Shown: in pieces, positions 49,188 through 62,900 of the stretch
Layout: each line of letters opens with the position of its first letter
Position numbering within the stretch: position 1 is the stretch's first letter
Assembly: GCA_030549335.1 (NCBI GenBank)
Contig: CM060190.1
Coordinates: 69,206,118-69,270,117 of the forward strand
DNA: 64,000 nt
DNA from: Pontederia crassipes
Taxonomy: Eukaryota > Streptophyta > Magnoliopsida > Commelinales > Pontederiaceae
Reading direction: 5' to 3'
Notes under the pieces: generated by a model
The model's database searches: none
What the model saw: the letters and a program-made list of their open reading frames with translations, nothing else
Told to the model about the DNA's origin: nothing
Position numbers and translations under genes: made by a program

Positions 49188-49870
49188 GGGTAATGGGGTG
49201 GATGCTCCCCTAATCTGATCCACTAGATGGCAGATCGATGGCTCGTGCATCTCCTCTTTTTACAGGTTGTTCATGCCCGGTTCAAAGCATGCACGGCGGT
49301 TCGGCACATGCATTGGCCGTGGACGAGCTTTGGGTTAGCGCTCACTTGACGATGAGGGCGAACGTTCGAATCGAGACCCAGTCATCACTGACCTCCTTGA
49401 TGTAGCCTCTGGCAGTGATTGACCTCCGTATACGCTGTCGAGATTGTCCCTATATGTCGGTGACCTCCTTGCAGTATGGCGCCACCGATCATCGTTGTGT
49501 GCCCTAGACGTGAAGGGGCTCGACGGAGAAGGTCAGCGCGGTAGTGCATGAGGAGGTCGACATCGGTTGTGCGTGGGAGGCCGGCATCGGTTGTACGCGA
49601 GGAGGCTGGAGGTGGTCGGCACTTCGAGGAGGTCGGTGCACGAGGAGGCCAGAGGAGGTCGCGCAAAGAGGCCGGACATTGACAATGCTCAAGGTCGGTG
49701 ACAGCGGAACGTCGTGAGGAGGTTGGTGCACAAAGATTAGTAAACGATGAACCAACGTCATTAAATGGTGGACCACTGATGAATCGTGCACATCCCATCG
49801 GACTGTTCGTGACACATTCGACAATCAAGCCGATAGGGGGCGCTTAATGGGGTGAACACCCGTAAAACCC
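49188..49870. mobile_element. TIR element with GC-rich interior, inserted beside the MITE
   Basis: The left end GGGTAATGGGGTGGATG and right end GGGGTGAACACCCGTAAAACCC are imperfect inverted repeats. TTTTCAAAA flanks it at 49179-49187 and 49871-49879. The interior (about 49230-49850) is GC-rich with GAGGAGGTCG-type repeats, open on minus (49385-49828) but with no recognised domain. Captured host DNA, as in Pack-MULEs, is possible. Confidence 0.6.
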
Positions 49871-49879
49871 TTTTCAAAA

Positions 49880-51955
49880 TGATTTTTTGAGATAAATTAA
49901 TTTTCAAAAAGTTGGTTTACGATTTTGAGCCTAATATTGTTTTCTTCAAATCTAACCTCAATTATTTCATTTGGGAAGGAATTTTTTATTGGTATGTTGA
50001 AAAAACACAATACAAAGTTTATAAAAATAGGAGATAAGCAGAAGAAGGAAAAACCAGCATATCTCATTGGCTTTGCAAATGATTTATAATCTTATTATAA
50101 CAAATAATTCCATATAATCTCATATAATAAATGTTTCCATGTAACATTTCAGGCATGAAATTAAATTGGAGCATGTGATAGTCGGTTGTGAATGAAAAAA
50201 ATACTACGGAGTACAAATACATGGAGCTGAGAAGAGAGCTCAGCCTAATTTTTTTGGTGCAGCAATTATTCTAGAAGGTTTTGTGGCCCTCCAAAGTTCA
50301 AACCATGCATCAGTATTTCACAACTCTTCCACTTATTACAATGTTTTTGTAATTGAATCAAACTAACTATCAAATCGTGACTGAATCGGTCCGATCGAAT
50401 TTGATCAAATTAAATATTTTTTTAAAATAATAATAATATTTTTTTTATAATAATTTTAAAGATATAGTATGACAATATTATATCAATAACATATTAATAA
50501 CAAAAATGTTAATATAATATAATATAATATAACTTATTTAAAGTTTTAATAATGGTAAATAGAAAGAGTCAACATATAAATGTTAATAGGTTTGATTTTC
50601 CATTTATTATTTAATGATGATAAACGTCGCATTAATATGTTTTATCTTAAATTACTTTTATTTTTTTCTTATTTAATGTTTTTTATTTCTATTTTTATGC
50701 CCTTTGATAATTTTGTGATAATTTCCTTTTCAATATTATTTCATCGTCGCCACTGTCGATTCTCGATATTTTCCAATTCGATCGTCCGAAAGGATTTCAA
50801 ACTTTCGTCCTGATCTATATCCGTCGACCAATCGAGTTTCGGTCGCTCGATATAGCTGTCGTTATACTCTTGCCGAACTAAATCGGACGCCCAAAATGAT
50901 TTTGGTCAACAGCTCCAGTTCGACAAATTCATAGGTCATTGCGGAATCCTTATGTTTTCAATGAGTTTTCAATTCAAAACAATCCTAATCTTAAACTAAG
51001 ATGATTTCTAACATGCATCATACTTCAAAAACATATTCTAATCATATATATGGTACTTAACACTTCATTCATATCATTTTTTTCTTCGCATGAAACATAT
51101 CGATTCCTTGTCTTTAAACATGCAATGATTTTCAGGTTGTTCTAAGTTCCAATCAACATAACTATAATCTTAGAGGCATACGACAAAACATTCACTACTA
51201 TTTAAATCATACTTTCACAAAACGAATCATTCATCGTATGTTCAAGTCATAACATCACAAAGATCACTCGGCAATATCATAGAATTATAGGAAAAACTTA
51301 TCAATATAATTATACTAACTACATAGCATGATTGCTACCCCTTCTATCATGGATCCTAAGCTTAATTAAAGTCCTTAAAGCGCGCAAATTCATCTGGAAT
51401 TAACCCATGGCCTAAATCCCGAACAACACAGCCGAAAACCTATGATTCTGCGGGTCGTCTTCGCTGTGGTTCGTGCCTCAAGTCCGCTGCTCCCGTCTGC
51501 CGTCGCCTATGCTCGGAGTCCCTGCAGGAATCATCCTGTCATCCTCTGCTATTGTCTGTGTGCACCATCGGAGGAGAGAAACAAAGTGAGAGAGAGACAG
51601 GGAAAAAACGTGAGAGAGAGTGGGGGAGGGGATTTTAAGGTGAGCATCTTGTCCCTTGCTCTCCCCCTCTTTAAGTGGTTGGAGAATTGAAGAGGGGAGA
51701 GGAAATGAAGAGGTCGGCTGTTGCTCTTCGTTTCCTTTCTTTTTTTTTTTTTAAATTATGAAGCATTATAGTTCGCTTTACGTTTATGTCCGTACAAATT
51801 TAAAATATGTCTTTATATTTATAAGTGAAGGGTAGCTACATATGCCCCGGTGATTCTTCGTGTTTTGCCTATTCCATTTGGTTCTTAAATCTTCACATTT
51901 CTACTTTTTGAAGTTAAGATGTATGAACGTGTGATCATCTTGTGGCCATCTTTCA
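49880..51955. other. Intergenic region, probably transposon-derived in part
   Basis: The stretch at about 50735-50960 (rich in TCGA words) and at 51420-51690 (GC-rich, then GAGAGAGAG) differ in composition from the AT-rich rest and may be LTR fragments. No bounded element or gene could be shown. The frame at 51442-51690 has no domain. Confidence 0.4.
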
Positions 51956-51956
51956 G

Positions 51957-52172
51957 GCGTGCGTACTGCTGAAGTTGACGACAACGGGGAACGTGCACAT
52001 ATATGGGGACGTCGACGACGTCGCCGTAGTGGTTCGAAAGCTCCAAAACTTCGTGGAGCCGCCAGCGTCGCCTGACCATAAAGGCGCCAGAGGAAACAAA
52101 AAAGATGACCATGTCAATTTCCGGAAAGGCTTTCTGAAATCTCTTCTCAGAAGAAAAGAGAATCTTACGTGA
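51957..52172 (+). pseudogene. Possible orphan 3' exon, HMA-like C-terminal half
   Basis: CATCTTTCAG at 51947-51956 is a good acceptor. The frame that follows encodes VLLKLTTTGNVHIYGDVDDV, then VVVRKL, and ends in a Lys/Arg-rich tail (KSLLRRKENLT). The GNVHIYGDVD-(x)-VVVRKL pattern resembles the second half of heavy-metal-associated domains (VTGNVDPDTLIKKL). The first half with CxxC was not found upstream, so this would be a fragment. The resemblance may be chance. Confidence 0.3.
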
Positions 52173-52632
52173 AAACGGGATCGTACTTCGAGCGGAATGT
52201 AACGATGAGGAATCTTATGTGATGAAAAGAAGTTGATATGATCGGATGAACTTTTAGTGAATTTTAAATTTAAAATAATTATTATAGTTACAAAGTATAA
52301 TTTTATTATTAATAAAAATAAAATTAAAAATTAAAAATTTTTGATGAAAAAATTTGGTTAAAAAATATGGTATTAAAAAAAATTCCTAGTAATTTTTTCC
52401 ACGAGTAGGAGCAACGGTTTCTTTCTCTCTTTCTCTCTAGCTCGGTTCCATATCATGACTCAGCGTTGGTGTTTTAGTTGAATAGGACATGAAATGCTGT
52501 GGGACATATTTCCTGGAAGATGTGGAAGGAGAGAACAATCCTGCAATAAAATATTGCAGGAACAAGAGGGATCAGGGACGAGGTGGATTTTTCTCTTTTT
52601 TTGTTCATCATACAAGAGAACAAAGAAGAAGG

Positions 52633-52732
<100 letters not shown>

Positions 52733-52840
52733 ATATTTTTAGAGAAGGAAACAAAGATGGGAATCTTATCGTTGGAGCAAAACAAAAGTTAGGAAGGCGT
52801 TGAACAAGGAAGAAGAGGCCGAGATCAGGAGTATATATAA

Positions 52841-55800
52841 ATGAATCAGAGTTCGCATAATGGCGGCGGAACGGGGAAGCCGACGGCGGCGGCCGCCACG
52901 TTCCGCGCACCGCCACAGCGCCCGCCGCCGCCGGCCGCTCCAACGGCTGGAGCAGGACGGCCCCTCAGCCTTTCGAGATACGTTTCCGCCGCGGGGTCGT
53001 TCCTCGCTGAAGAAGGAGGAGTCACCAAGTTGGCGTTCATGGGGCGGTTCTTGTCGACCCAGTCGCCGTGCATGACGTCGGAGTCAAGCAGCAACGTCGC
53101 CTCGGCCGGCGCCGTCGTCGCGGTGGCAGGGTCTCCTCCGCCCGCGTCTCAACGGTTCTCGTACGGGATGCTCGCGGGCAGTGAACTGACGATGGGGACG
53201 TCGAGGAGCGGTGTCAGCGGCGGGAGTCCGATGACGAGGCACGGCAGCTCGCCGGCCGGATTCTTCTCGCGCCTAATGGCGGACGACGGTGAGCCGCCAC
53301 TCTCCGTTCTCCGTTTCACGTGCTCAGGTTTCCCAAAGTCGTTTCGCCTTATGATGATTTTAAAAAATAGAAAATGTTGAAATGGAGTTAATTTTCTTTT
53401 CTAAAATAAAGATTGTTTTTGTTGAACGAGAGGAAAAAAGAATTTTCGTCACTCTTTTTTTCCTTTAAATTTTTAAAATAGGAATAAAATAGGAAACTCA
53501 AAGTCTAACTTACCTTTTGTATTCTCCATTTTTCCAAAAACCTAATTAGAAAATTTTCAGTTTATTTTTCTCTTGCATCTTCGCGAGATAACGATGATAA
53601 ATTAGTTTAGGATATGTATGAATGAATGGAATGAAAGATGACGAGAAGTTGAAAAAATTAAAGTAATAAATTAATTTTAGTGAAATGAAATATAATAATT
53701 ATAAAAAGAAAATAATAATAATAATAATAATAGTCGAAAATGGAAACTGTTATTATAGGAATGTGCCTCCTCGGATTCGTTTCCCTCGTAAATCCACATA
53801 GAAGACGTTTCCTCAAACCGCTTGATTTGGGTGACGAAACCACCGGCCATGGCAGTTTAGGAAAACCATTATTTATTTTTTACTTACTTAATTTCTTAAT
53901 CCCTTCCAATATTTTGTACACAGAAGAGCCAACATTAAAATTATCTCAAAGGAAAGAAAAAGCAAAATGTCAAAAGAAATGTCCTTTTTTCTTTTCACCA
54001 TGGTGGGCATGATGTGGATCCGGGTCCTATACTTGTCTTGGATGGGTTCGGTGGTTTGGGCCCCATTTGAGCTTTTCTGGTGTTCTATGTATTTGGATTT
54101 TGGACGATCCGATTCCGTCCCTTAATTTTACTCCTTGATTGATTTATAATAATATTAACATATATTATTTATTTATTTATTTATTTTTAAGAAGAATCTG
54201 TTTCTTTCTTTTGAATAGAAGGAAAGAAAAGAAATTTTGGTGGGACTTGTTCTATGTACTTGCTGATTAATGCTGTGGATGATGCGTGTCGTTTACTTGC
54301 TTGCCTTCACTCTTCTGTTGTCTGCACTTAGACCAGGTCCTTTGGTGCGCGTCCATTGCTCTCTTAGATCCTAAAATTTTAAGATTATATTATTTCGATG
54401 ATTTTATATTTAAGATCTTTATACGATTTTAATTTTGGTCACGTAATTTTACGAACTCAAACGATTGATATAATCATTCAAATACCAATATAAAAATTAT
54501 ATTCATCATCATAATAATTAATTTAGATGAATTTCGATATATTTTATTTATTTTTGTTATGTTTTAATATAATTTGATTTAAGAACCAATAAAAATATGA
54601 CTTCGAAAAGTATAATTTAATATTTGAGTGTGTCAAAGTTATAAAAAATATTTATTATCTTTTATATATATTTTCTATTATTTCGTTGGATTTTACGATC
54701 CTCTCCCATTTTATGCAAGATTTCGATCCTGATAACCTTGCATCTGAGATTTATTTATAGTAGAAAGACATGTTATGCATGTCTGAAGGATGAGCCTGGT
54801 ATAGAACAGAAACAAGAAGTGTCTAAATTGGCAAAGATCTTTGCCTTTGGTTCAACCTTTAAGGCTGTATTTGGTTGAGAGAATTATTCCACAAGAAGGC
54901 ACTTTCTTCATTTTTTGTATCAAGTACAAACATGTATTTATTAATGCAAAACTTGATCATGAATCGTTTTGGCCGACAAGTATTAATAGTGGAGGACATG
55001 ATATGCTTGAGATAAAATGACAAGCATGACAAGAGAACTGTAAAGGTTGCTGCCATTGCAGGAGCATTCACCAGATCCAATATATTAATCAAGGGCAGGT
55101 TATCGAACAACACAAACAAGTTGCATTTGCTTTTTCTCCTACAAGTTGCCCAAGTAAGATTGTGTGTGTTGCCTATAAACTCAGGTACTTATTGTCTGAA
55201 ATGGATCTTCTGCTAATTAAGACCATATAAAGGTGTGAGTTAACAAAGTCTGAAAGCCATATTAATACAAGGATGAATGCTGATTTCATCCTTGTCCTTT
55301 AGGAACAATCACAACCATAATATTTCTTGACGGATCACTTCGAAGTTGCAAAAACTGATTCTTTTTCTGTTCTCGTTGAAATGTTGCAACTTATCAGTGC
55401 TCTCTTAACTACAGTTTTTTCTGGTATGAGGGACGCTGGGAGCTACTCCCGAGCAGGAACAGATACTACCAACTCAATGGCAAATACAAGGTTGAAATCC
55501 CAACTGAGCTTCTCCAATCATGGCACCCTTTATCAAATATCGAAGCTCAGTATTCCGGAGATGGGTGGCCGCAGCAATAACTCTGACGAGAATTCGAGAA
55601 ATGTAGGACGGCCCTATGTCACAGACAACTTCGTTGGTTCATGGGATGAAAGCAACTCAATCATGTTCTCTTCACCTTCAAGCAAACGTGCTAAAGATGC
55701 CAATGGGGACATCATAACAATAAGCAATCTTGAGCCTGAGGTAGGTCCATTGGTTATCTCTATGTCCTTTAGAAGTTAGACCCAATGATACCCAGAGAAC

Positions 55801-57868
55801 TTTTGATTCATGGAATATCATTTCAGCTGAAAACTTAATATTAGAACTAGGACCTTGGGCTATGATCCCATGATAAAACTTTTGGTGGGGAAAATCAGAT
55901 TAGCAAAAAACTTTTGGTGCAAGGAAATAAAACATGGTTTCTTGTACTAACTCTTAGCAAGAACAACGCTAAGATTTTTTTTTTTCTTACACATGAAATC
56001 TGCTGTTACGGTGGAGTGCTTGATCTTCCAACTTTATTTAGGTAGAAGCTAAATTATCTGCCCTTATAGGATCGTTGTAGGACATCCTGAGCAGCCAGCA
56101 TGTGTTATTTCTCGGACCAGAGAATTTTAAAGTGTCTGCTGAGAAATCAACGAACTTTTTAATTTCAGTGTCTTCCTTTCTACATTGATTATTGGCATAT
56201 AAATATTACTTTTTGACATAAATAGTAGTTTCATACAGCAAAATAGGACTACAACATGCCATTAAATGATTGTGATTAATTCTTGATAAGTTGTTCTGGT
56301 CTACCTGTTGATATGCCCACTACATAATCAACTATATACTCACCAAGCTTTATCCTTATAGTAGTTCATTCCTTTCAGTGCATGTGCTTAATTATGATTC
56401 CAGTTTTGCATGACATGAGAAAATGTTTCTGTGACAAGGCGCACACAGCATTCATCTTACCAACTTAGGTTTATCAGTCATTGTATAGAGGAGTTTTCAT
56501 TTTCATATATTACTTTGAGATGGAATGGATCAATTTAGATAAAAGTAATTCACCTCATTCAATGTATTTATCTAGCTTAAAATCTATTGTTTAATTGATC
56601 TTCAGTATGGATTGTCGAAATCAACACTGGATATGAGTACAGTAGAGAAGTACCTGCAAATGCAGCATGACGAGGTCCAGTTTAAAGTAAGAGCGAAGCG
56701 TGGATTTGCTACACACCCCAGGAGTATTGCTGAAAGGGTTAGCAATTGATAGCATAGCCTGCTCTATAGGAAAATATTTGAGTGTTTATTCCTTGATATG
56801 TGATCTAATTTGTGCTACAATAAATTTTTTAATTATCTTCATTTCTATATCCACTATGCACAATCTACTATGCTTGGCCTGCCTGTGGGTGATTATTGAC
56901 CACATTTGTGCAGTCTCAATCATGCTACAATTTGTTCACTTTCACCATTTTAAATTTTTAGGAGAGGAGAACTAGAATTAGTGAGAAGTTGAGGAGACTG
57001 CAGGAGCTTGTGCCAAACATGGACAAGGTAAGTAACTATGAAAGTACCTTCTTTCAGAAAAAATGAAATACAAGTTATCATTATTATCGAAATGCAAAGT
57101 ATATTGGGATTTGAAGGTTCTATTACTTTTTTCTATTGATTTGTTGCACCTTTTGTCATAGAACTTGATAAAAGTATAGGAACATAATCAAAAGGCAATT
57201 ATGAGAATAATTTCTCATCTCTTTATCAACATGCTGCAGCAAACGAACACAGCGGACATGTTGGACTTGGCACTTCAACACATTAAAGGATTACGGAGCC
57301 AGGTTCAGGTATGTATCAAGATAAGCCATCTTGTGATCAAAGCATTAAGCATAAATAATTTACCAGTTCTTCAGATGTATGCATCAGGCCGATGAAGCCA
57401 GTGGATTTTTCAGAGTACCCAGTAATAAAATGCTATGCTTCGCGTGAGCAACCACCACATAAATTTCTGCACTAATAGAACCTTGCAGTCCATAGAACTT
57501 GCCACATTATTTTTTTGTCTGAAATGTACTTCTTCTCTATAGTTTCTGTGATCCATAACTGTTTGCAGTCTTCAGTTAATTTCCATTCTTATTGAAATGA
57601 TCTTTAACGACAGAAGTTGAAGTCCAGACAAATACTGTGAACTCTTCCTTTGTCTTCATTAATAGTAGTTTATCTGCATTCATTTTACAGTATGTCTTAC
57701 ACTAGAAAATTAGTTTTTGTGATTATATCTCGATCTTTCATCAGAGGATGAAGAAAGCATCCCCTGTTAGGTAATTCAGCTATACATTGTGTGATGTTCC
57801 ATCACGATTTCTCTTTGTAGATTTTGACTCAAGAACAGGACCACTGCACATGCTCAAGAAGGAAATAA
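52841..57868 (+). CDS. bHLH transcription factor, FBH/AKS (bHLH122/130) group
   Basis: Six exons join in phase: 52841-53288, 55415-55740, 56606-56737, 56962-57027, 57240-57308 and 57821-57868, giving 362 aa. The group's signature N-terminal motifs are present: LSLSRYVSAAGSFLAEE (like RYxSAPGSFL) and MTRHGSSPAGFFSRLM. Exon 2 has RLKSQLSFSNHG, EMGG and SWDESNSIMFSS. The conserved helix LDMSTVEKYLQMQHDEVQFK precedes the basic region RAKRGFATHPRSIAERERR, with Glu301 and Arg305 as DNA-contact residues. Helix 1 is RISEKLRRLQELVPN, and helix 2 is DKQTNTADMLDLALQHIKGL. The tail ends HCTCSRRK. Arabidopsis relatives activate CONSTANS (FBH) or stomatal potassium-channel genes (AKS); which role applies here is unknown. 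Intron 1 is long (2.1 kb). TATATATAA lies directly against the ATG, so the true promoter is probably further up. Confidence 0.92.
53289..55414 (+). other. Intron 1 of the bHLH gene
   Basis: 2126 bp, AT-rich, from GTGAGCC to an acceptor ACTACAG. The frames inside (53740-54012, 54859-55119) have no domains. No bounded transposon was found. Confidence 0.8.
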
Positions 57869-58350
57869 AGGAGCTGATGGAATTGAAGCCATGCTCAACG
57901 TCTGTAAATAAGGATGTACCCCATAGAACATGATGGACATATAAATTGAATTTGGTTATTAAGATCGTCTTGTGAACGGGATGTGCAGTTTATAAGGTAC
58001 TGCATAATCTTTTAGGGCTCGTTGAAGAATTTGTTATATGACAAATGAATATTACTGCATATGCATATTCTATTCTCTTTTTTTCTTCAATTAAAAAAGT
58101 TCAAGAGCCTAATATAAGTAAAGATTTGAAATTAATATTATTAATACGCAAACTATAAAAGGAGACGTAAAATAAAGAATAAATGGTATGAAATAGTACT
58201 AATTCAAAATTCAAATACAGCAAAGAATAATTGGCATGCAAAGTAAAGAAACAAATCGTCCCGTTAATTATTGTTTCGTTTTAAGAGCATGTGAGATTAG
58301 AGCTTTGAAAATTTTGAATTATTTATTTTCTTATATTCTACTTTGATTAG
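57869..58350. other. 3' flank of the bHLH gene
   Basis: Nothing coding is seen. The stretch probably contains the 3' UTR, with AATATT/AATAAA-like words but no decisive poly(A) signal. Confidence 0.45.
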
Positions 58351-58351
58351 G

Positions 58352-58990
58352 GGTGTTCAAAGGAATATGATACCAACGATAGTTGAAATGGAGTGGGTAA
58401 CAACTACTCGCTGCTTAAGTAAAAGTTTCGAGTTTGAATATTAATAAAAGTAAAAAAATTTTATAAAGAAATTTCAGATATATTATTCGAAACGATATTA
58501 AATTAGTCAAACTCGATGATGGACCGAGACTTCAATCTATAATCAATACTTATGTTAACGTTGGATGGATTGGATGGCACCATTTCCTAAATAAAGGTAG
58601 GTGGCAATCGAAAAAAAATGAATATGATAGATTCGAAGTGATCTAACCTAACATCAATCAAGTCCAATCCGATTGAAACCCATGGGCAGAGTATAAAATT
58701 TTAGATTCTCAAACCAGATCAACCAGACCAATGATCTTATTTTATTTTAAAATTGAACAAATTTCAATTAGTTAAGGTTTAAATTTGATAGACAAATTTA
58801 TATTTATGAAAAATGTTTTAGGTATTGTAAGAACTTAAATTATTGCTTTTTTGAAGAATATTAACACTATATGATAAAAAGGGGAAAAAATAATTGGATA
58901 ACATGATGATCCAATCCGATCCAAATCCATCCAATGAGCTTTCGGTTGGATTGGATTTGGATTTTGGAGTATTGTGCTCATTCCCACTCA
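58352..58990. mobile_element. Possible degenerate hAT-type element
   Basis: The left tip AGGGGTGTTCAA equals the tip of the MITE at 41159. Near the right, GATCCAATCCGATCCAAATCC and GGTTGGATTGGATTTGG form an inverted pair, ending GTGCTCATTCCCAC. A tRNA-like stretch with GTTTCGAGTTTGAAT lies at about 58427. The target duplication is not visible. Confidence 0.35.
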
Positions 58991-59905
58991 ACTCGTCTAC
59001 ACTTGATCAGATTTGAGTTTTGGTCCCCTGAGTTACCTAATGACCCATGACATTCTGAAAAAAAAAAATAGAAAATTTTAAATTAATTTAAGAAATATTA
59101 TAGTCAACATTTCATCTAATCTCTTGATATATAGTGAGGATGTAGATAACTAAATCGAGTTAAAGGAAATTATTCTTGAACTCGATTAAATATTAAAAAC
59201 AATTGCTAACAAAGTTTAAATCATATAATGGAATTTTCTTAAATTTTTAATTATTATTGCAGATAATTCAATTCCATATATAATATTAAATAAAAAAATA
59301 TGCACAATCAAGGTTATATTGTCATGTTTTTTTTCTTTAAACTATGAATTTAAATAACTGAATTACTAATAATTTAGCGTTGCAAAATATGTGAAGTTAA
59401 GTAAAAGATTAAATCATATTTTGGTTCCAACTTCCAAGGGTACTAGAATAGTTCCAGTAAAAAAACTCAAAATTTTAATATTTATAAGTGTTAGAATTTT
59501 CTTGTACATGACGCAAAATTTTGAGAATTTTAAAATGACGCAATTTTTTTAGACATTATTAACAATTTAATATTTTACAATTTATCTTCATCATGCACTA
59601 CGAATCTTATAAGATTAATATAGAAAATATAAGTAATATGCGTTGAAGTCCTAATACAAAACAAATCACTACTAGCGAGCTACAAACTCCATTCAACAAA
59701 AAAATCAATCAGCAGAGAGCAGCCGCAACCAACCATCAAATACATGTGGAAAAGAGAACGAAAAAGGTCTGCCATATAAATTTTGCCTGATCAAAATGAT
59801 CATATATATGACATTAATCTGCACTAATAGTTCCTTCGTTTTTATTGTGTGTCTCTCTCGTTCCTTGTGCGTACGTACGATGATGCTCCAATTTCATGCA
59901 TTGAG
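58991..59905. other. AT-rich intergenic region
   Basis: No gene seen. It lies between the bHLH gene and the stop codon of the minus-strand receptor-like kinase, and the right part may include that gene's 3' UTR. Confidence 0.5.
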
Positions 59906-59910
59906 AGGTT

Positions 59911-62900
59911 TCATGGCCGAATCTTGTCAAGATTCTCCGACACGGTCTTCATCCTGGGCCTCATCTCCGGATCCGTCTCCGTGCACGAGAGCGCGACGTG
60001 GAACACGGCCACCACCTCCTTCCTCGCATGTGCCTCCCGTATCAGAGCCGGATCCACGAGGTCCGACAGCGGCCTCGCGTTCTGGAACGCCTTCCTCACC
60101 CACCTCACCAGCTCCGGAACCTGCTCCGGCGCCGCGGACGATGACGACGACGACGAAGAAGAAGCCTGCGGAGGCGACGACGTCTCCGGCGCCCTCCCCG
60201 TCAGCATCTCCAGCAGCACGAGCCCGAGAGAGTACACGTCCGACTTCTGCGTCGGACGGGGCGCGGCGGCGCCGGCGGCACGGAGCTCGGGGGCGCGGTA
60301 GGGGTTGGGGCTGAGGGTGAGCTTGGTGGAGGGGAGGCCGAGGAACCCCGTGGAAGGGGCGGCAGAAACGGAGCTGGCGGCGGCGGCGGCGGCGGTGATG
60401 GAGAGGAGGCGGTGGAGGTTGAAGTCGGAGAGGAGGGGGTTGTGATCAGCGTCGAGGAGGACGTTGGAGGGCTTGACGGCGCCGTGCACGATCCGACAGT
60501 CGTGGAGGTGGGCGAGGCCGCGCGCGGCGCCCTTGGCGATGCGTAGCCGGAGGGGCCAGTCGAGGCCCGTCTGCCCTGGCCGTCCTGATCACATGCATGC
60601 ATAAGCTTCAGCGAGACAAATTTAATTAAAACGCATGCATGCATAATTGCATATGAATGTAACAAATGAATAGCTTGTTAAAAAAAAAGAGAGAAAAGCT
60701 TGTTTGAGGATCGTAGGAGATTTTATTTCTTTATAAAATTTCGATTCCTTTCGATTTTTTATGTGGTCGATTTTGTAAAAGCTTTTTGTTTGTACTGAAC
60801 TATATGCATGTACACACACAGTCCCACCGGAGATGATGATGCCCACTGGAGCTCCGATCGTCTTGCCTCAGCTCATCTTATCATGTACTTGCCGACGGTA
60901 CAATTGATATATATTTTTAATGTGAGTTCAATAGTGTTGAAAATTCATGTTAATTAATTGATAGCACATATCATTTAAGTTTTAAGTAAAGTTGAATGAC
61001 CTGCTGTTATGGTAGTTGTTGGCTAAACTCCAAGCCTTGGATCGGAGCAGAGTGTTGTGGAACAGAACACTAAATGGGTGGGGCATTATGGCTACCCCAA
61101 GTGCCAACTTCGGTGTAAAATCGGTCAGCAGAATTGGCAGGAGACGACTTCACAATTCTTTGTTTTTTCCCCCTTTGAATACTCTCAGTATGACTAAAAA
61201 TATTATCTTCTGATTAAGATGTAAAATAAGATTACTACCGCACCTGTGAGATACAGTCCATTAATTAACTATCCGAATCAATGTTCGAAAGATGGCACGA
61301 ACTGTGCATGAGGGCAAAATGACAAAGTGACACACTGCAGTGCGGTGCTTGCATGGGGTTTGGCTTTGGATGCCATCATGCCATGCATGGCACTACAGAC
61401 GCTTGCTAATCAATCACCAGTACTAAGGAAGCACGTCTATCTCTATGTGTAATTATCAGGTAGTTTATAAATGGAGCTTAGGTGTAATGCATGTATAATT
61501 AAGCATATTATAATGAATAATGTGTGGTAATTAATGTGCTTCATGATATATTATATTATTGCATCTGACTACGTGGCTATAAGCTTACAAGAGTATGAAC
61601 ATGTCACGACATGGCCCTGCAGGCGACGAAGATGCCGGTGCACATGCCGTGGCGCGTGAAAACTGTTCATATAACACTATTTTGACATTTGACCATTCCC
61701 GGTGAGGCTTCAAGTAGCCTCGTGCTACATTTGACATGTAGACTTCTCTTATGTGTCAACATGACCGTAGTATTTTAACTGGAGTAGTAAAGACAGAGAC
61801 ATTTTACTGGTATTTGTCTATTCACTCAAAAATACTAAAATGCACATCTATACTTTATTATTATGCCACTATAAAAAATCAACTAATGTGATATATAAAT
61901 AAGTTCGCTGTGAGTGAGGAACAGACAAACAAATGCCAATATATTATGATATATACTGATGAGTAAAATAATCGTGCAAGTATGTTTACAATAAGTTATT
62001 TTTAATAATTTTAAATGTGGTATGAATAATTAAGAAATCAATATTTTGTTGATTTATACAAAAAAATAACCTGTTGCAAACGTAATTAAGTAATTAAAAC
62101 CTGCAATAGAATTAGCTGGAAATAGTAACATTTTCTTTTCTTTTTTTTTTTACCTCGGAGAGCGGTGGCGAGGTTGCCGTTGGGGACGAAATCGGAGATG
62201 AGCAGCCGTTCGTCGTGCGCCCAGTAGTACGCCCTCACGCGCACCACATTGGGGTGGCGCACGCGCCCCATCGCCCTCGCCTCGCCCGCGAATTCTTTCA
62301 AACACCTCTGCTGCGTTCCGCCGCCGCCGGCCACGCCTTCCCCGAGCCTCCTCACTGCCACCGACGCCCCGTTCCCCACCACCACCTTGTACACTATCCC
62401 GCTGCCCCCCTTTCCCAGCACGTACGCCGACGCCCTCAGCAACTCCTCCAGCTGCACCACGAAGCGCTTGTCCATCGCCACCAGTTTCCCCTCGCCACCG
62501 CCTCCCTCGGGGCCACTGCCCTCCTCCTCCTCCTTCTCCTCGTCCTCCGACGCCGTCGTCGACCCACTCGAATCCCCGCCGTTGTCAGCGCCCGCGCACT
62601 GCCACCACCGCTGCGTTCGGCGGTCGCCAAGCTTCGCGCAGGAGTCGTCCTGATCCTTCAACCTCCAGTAGGCGTAAACGAGCACCAGACCCACCACTGC
62701 AACCCCGGCGGCGTCCACTATTGAGACGAGCACCACCAGCCCCGCCCTCAGCCTTCCCTTCCCGGCCTCCGGAACTGGCGCCCCCGTCGCCGGCTCTCTC
62801 TCCCCTCCGCTCTGGGAACCGGCCGCTGGAGACGCTCCCGCCGCCCGTTCCTCGCATGGGATAAGCAGCGGGAAGCCACACAACCCCGGGTTGTTGAGGA

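Noticed and set aside
59796-60314. 150-172 codon frames on + near the receptor kinase
   Set aside because: They are antisense shadows of the GC-rich kinase exon 2.
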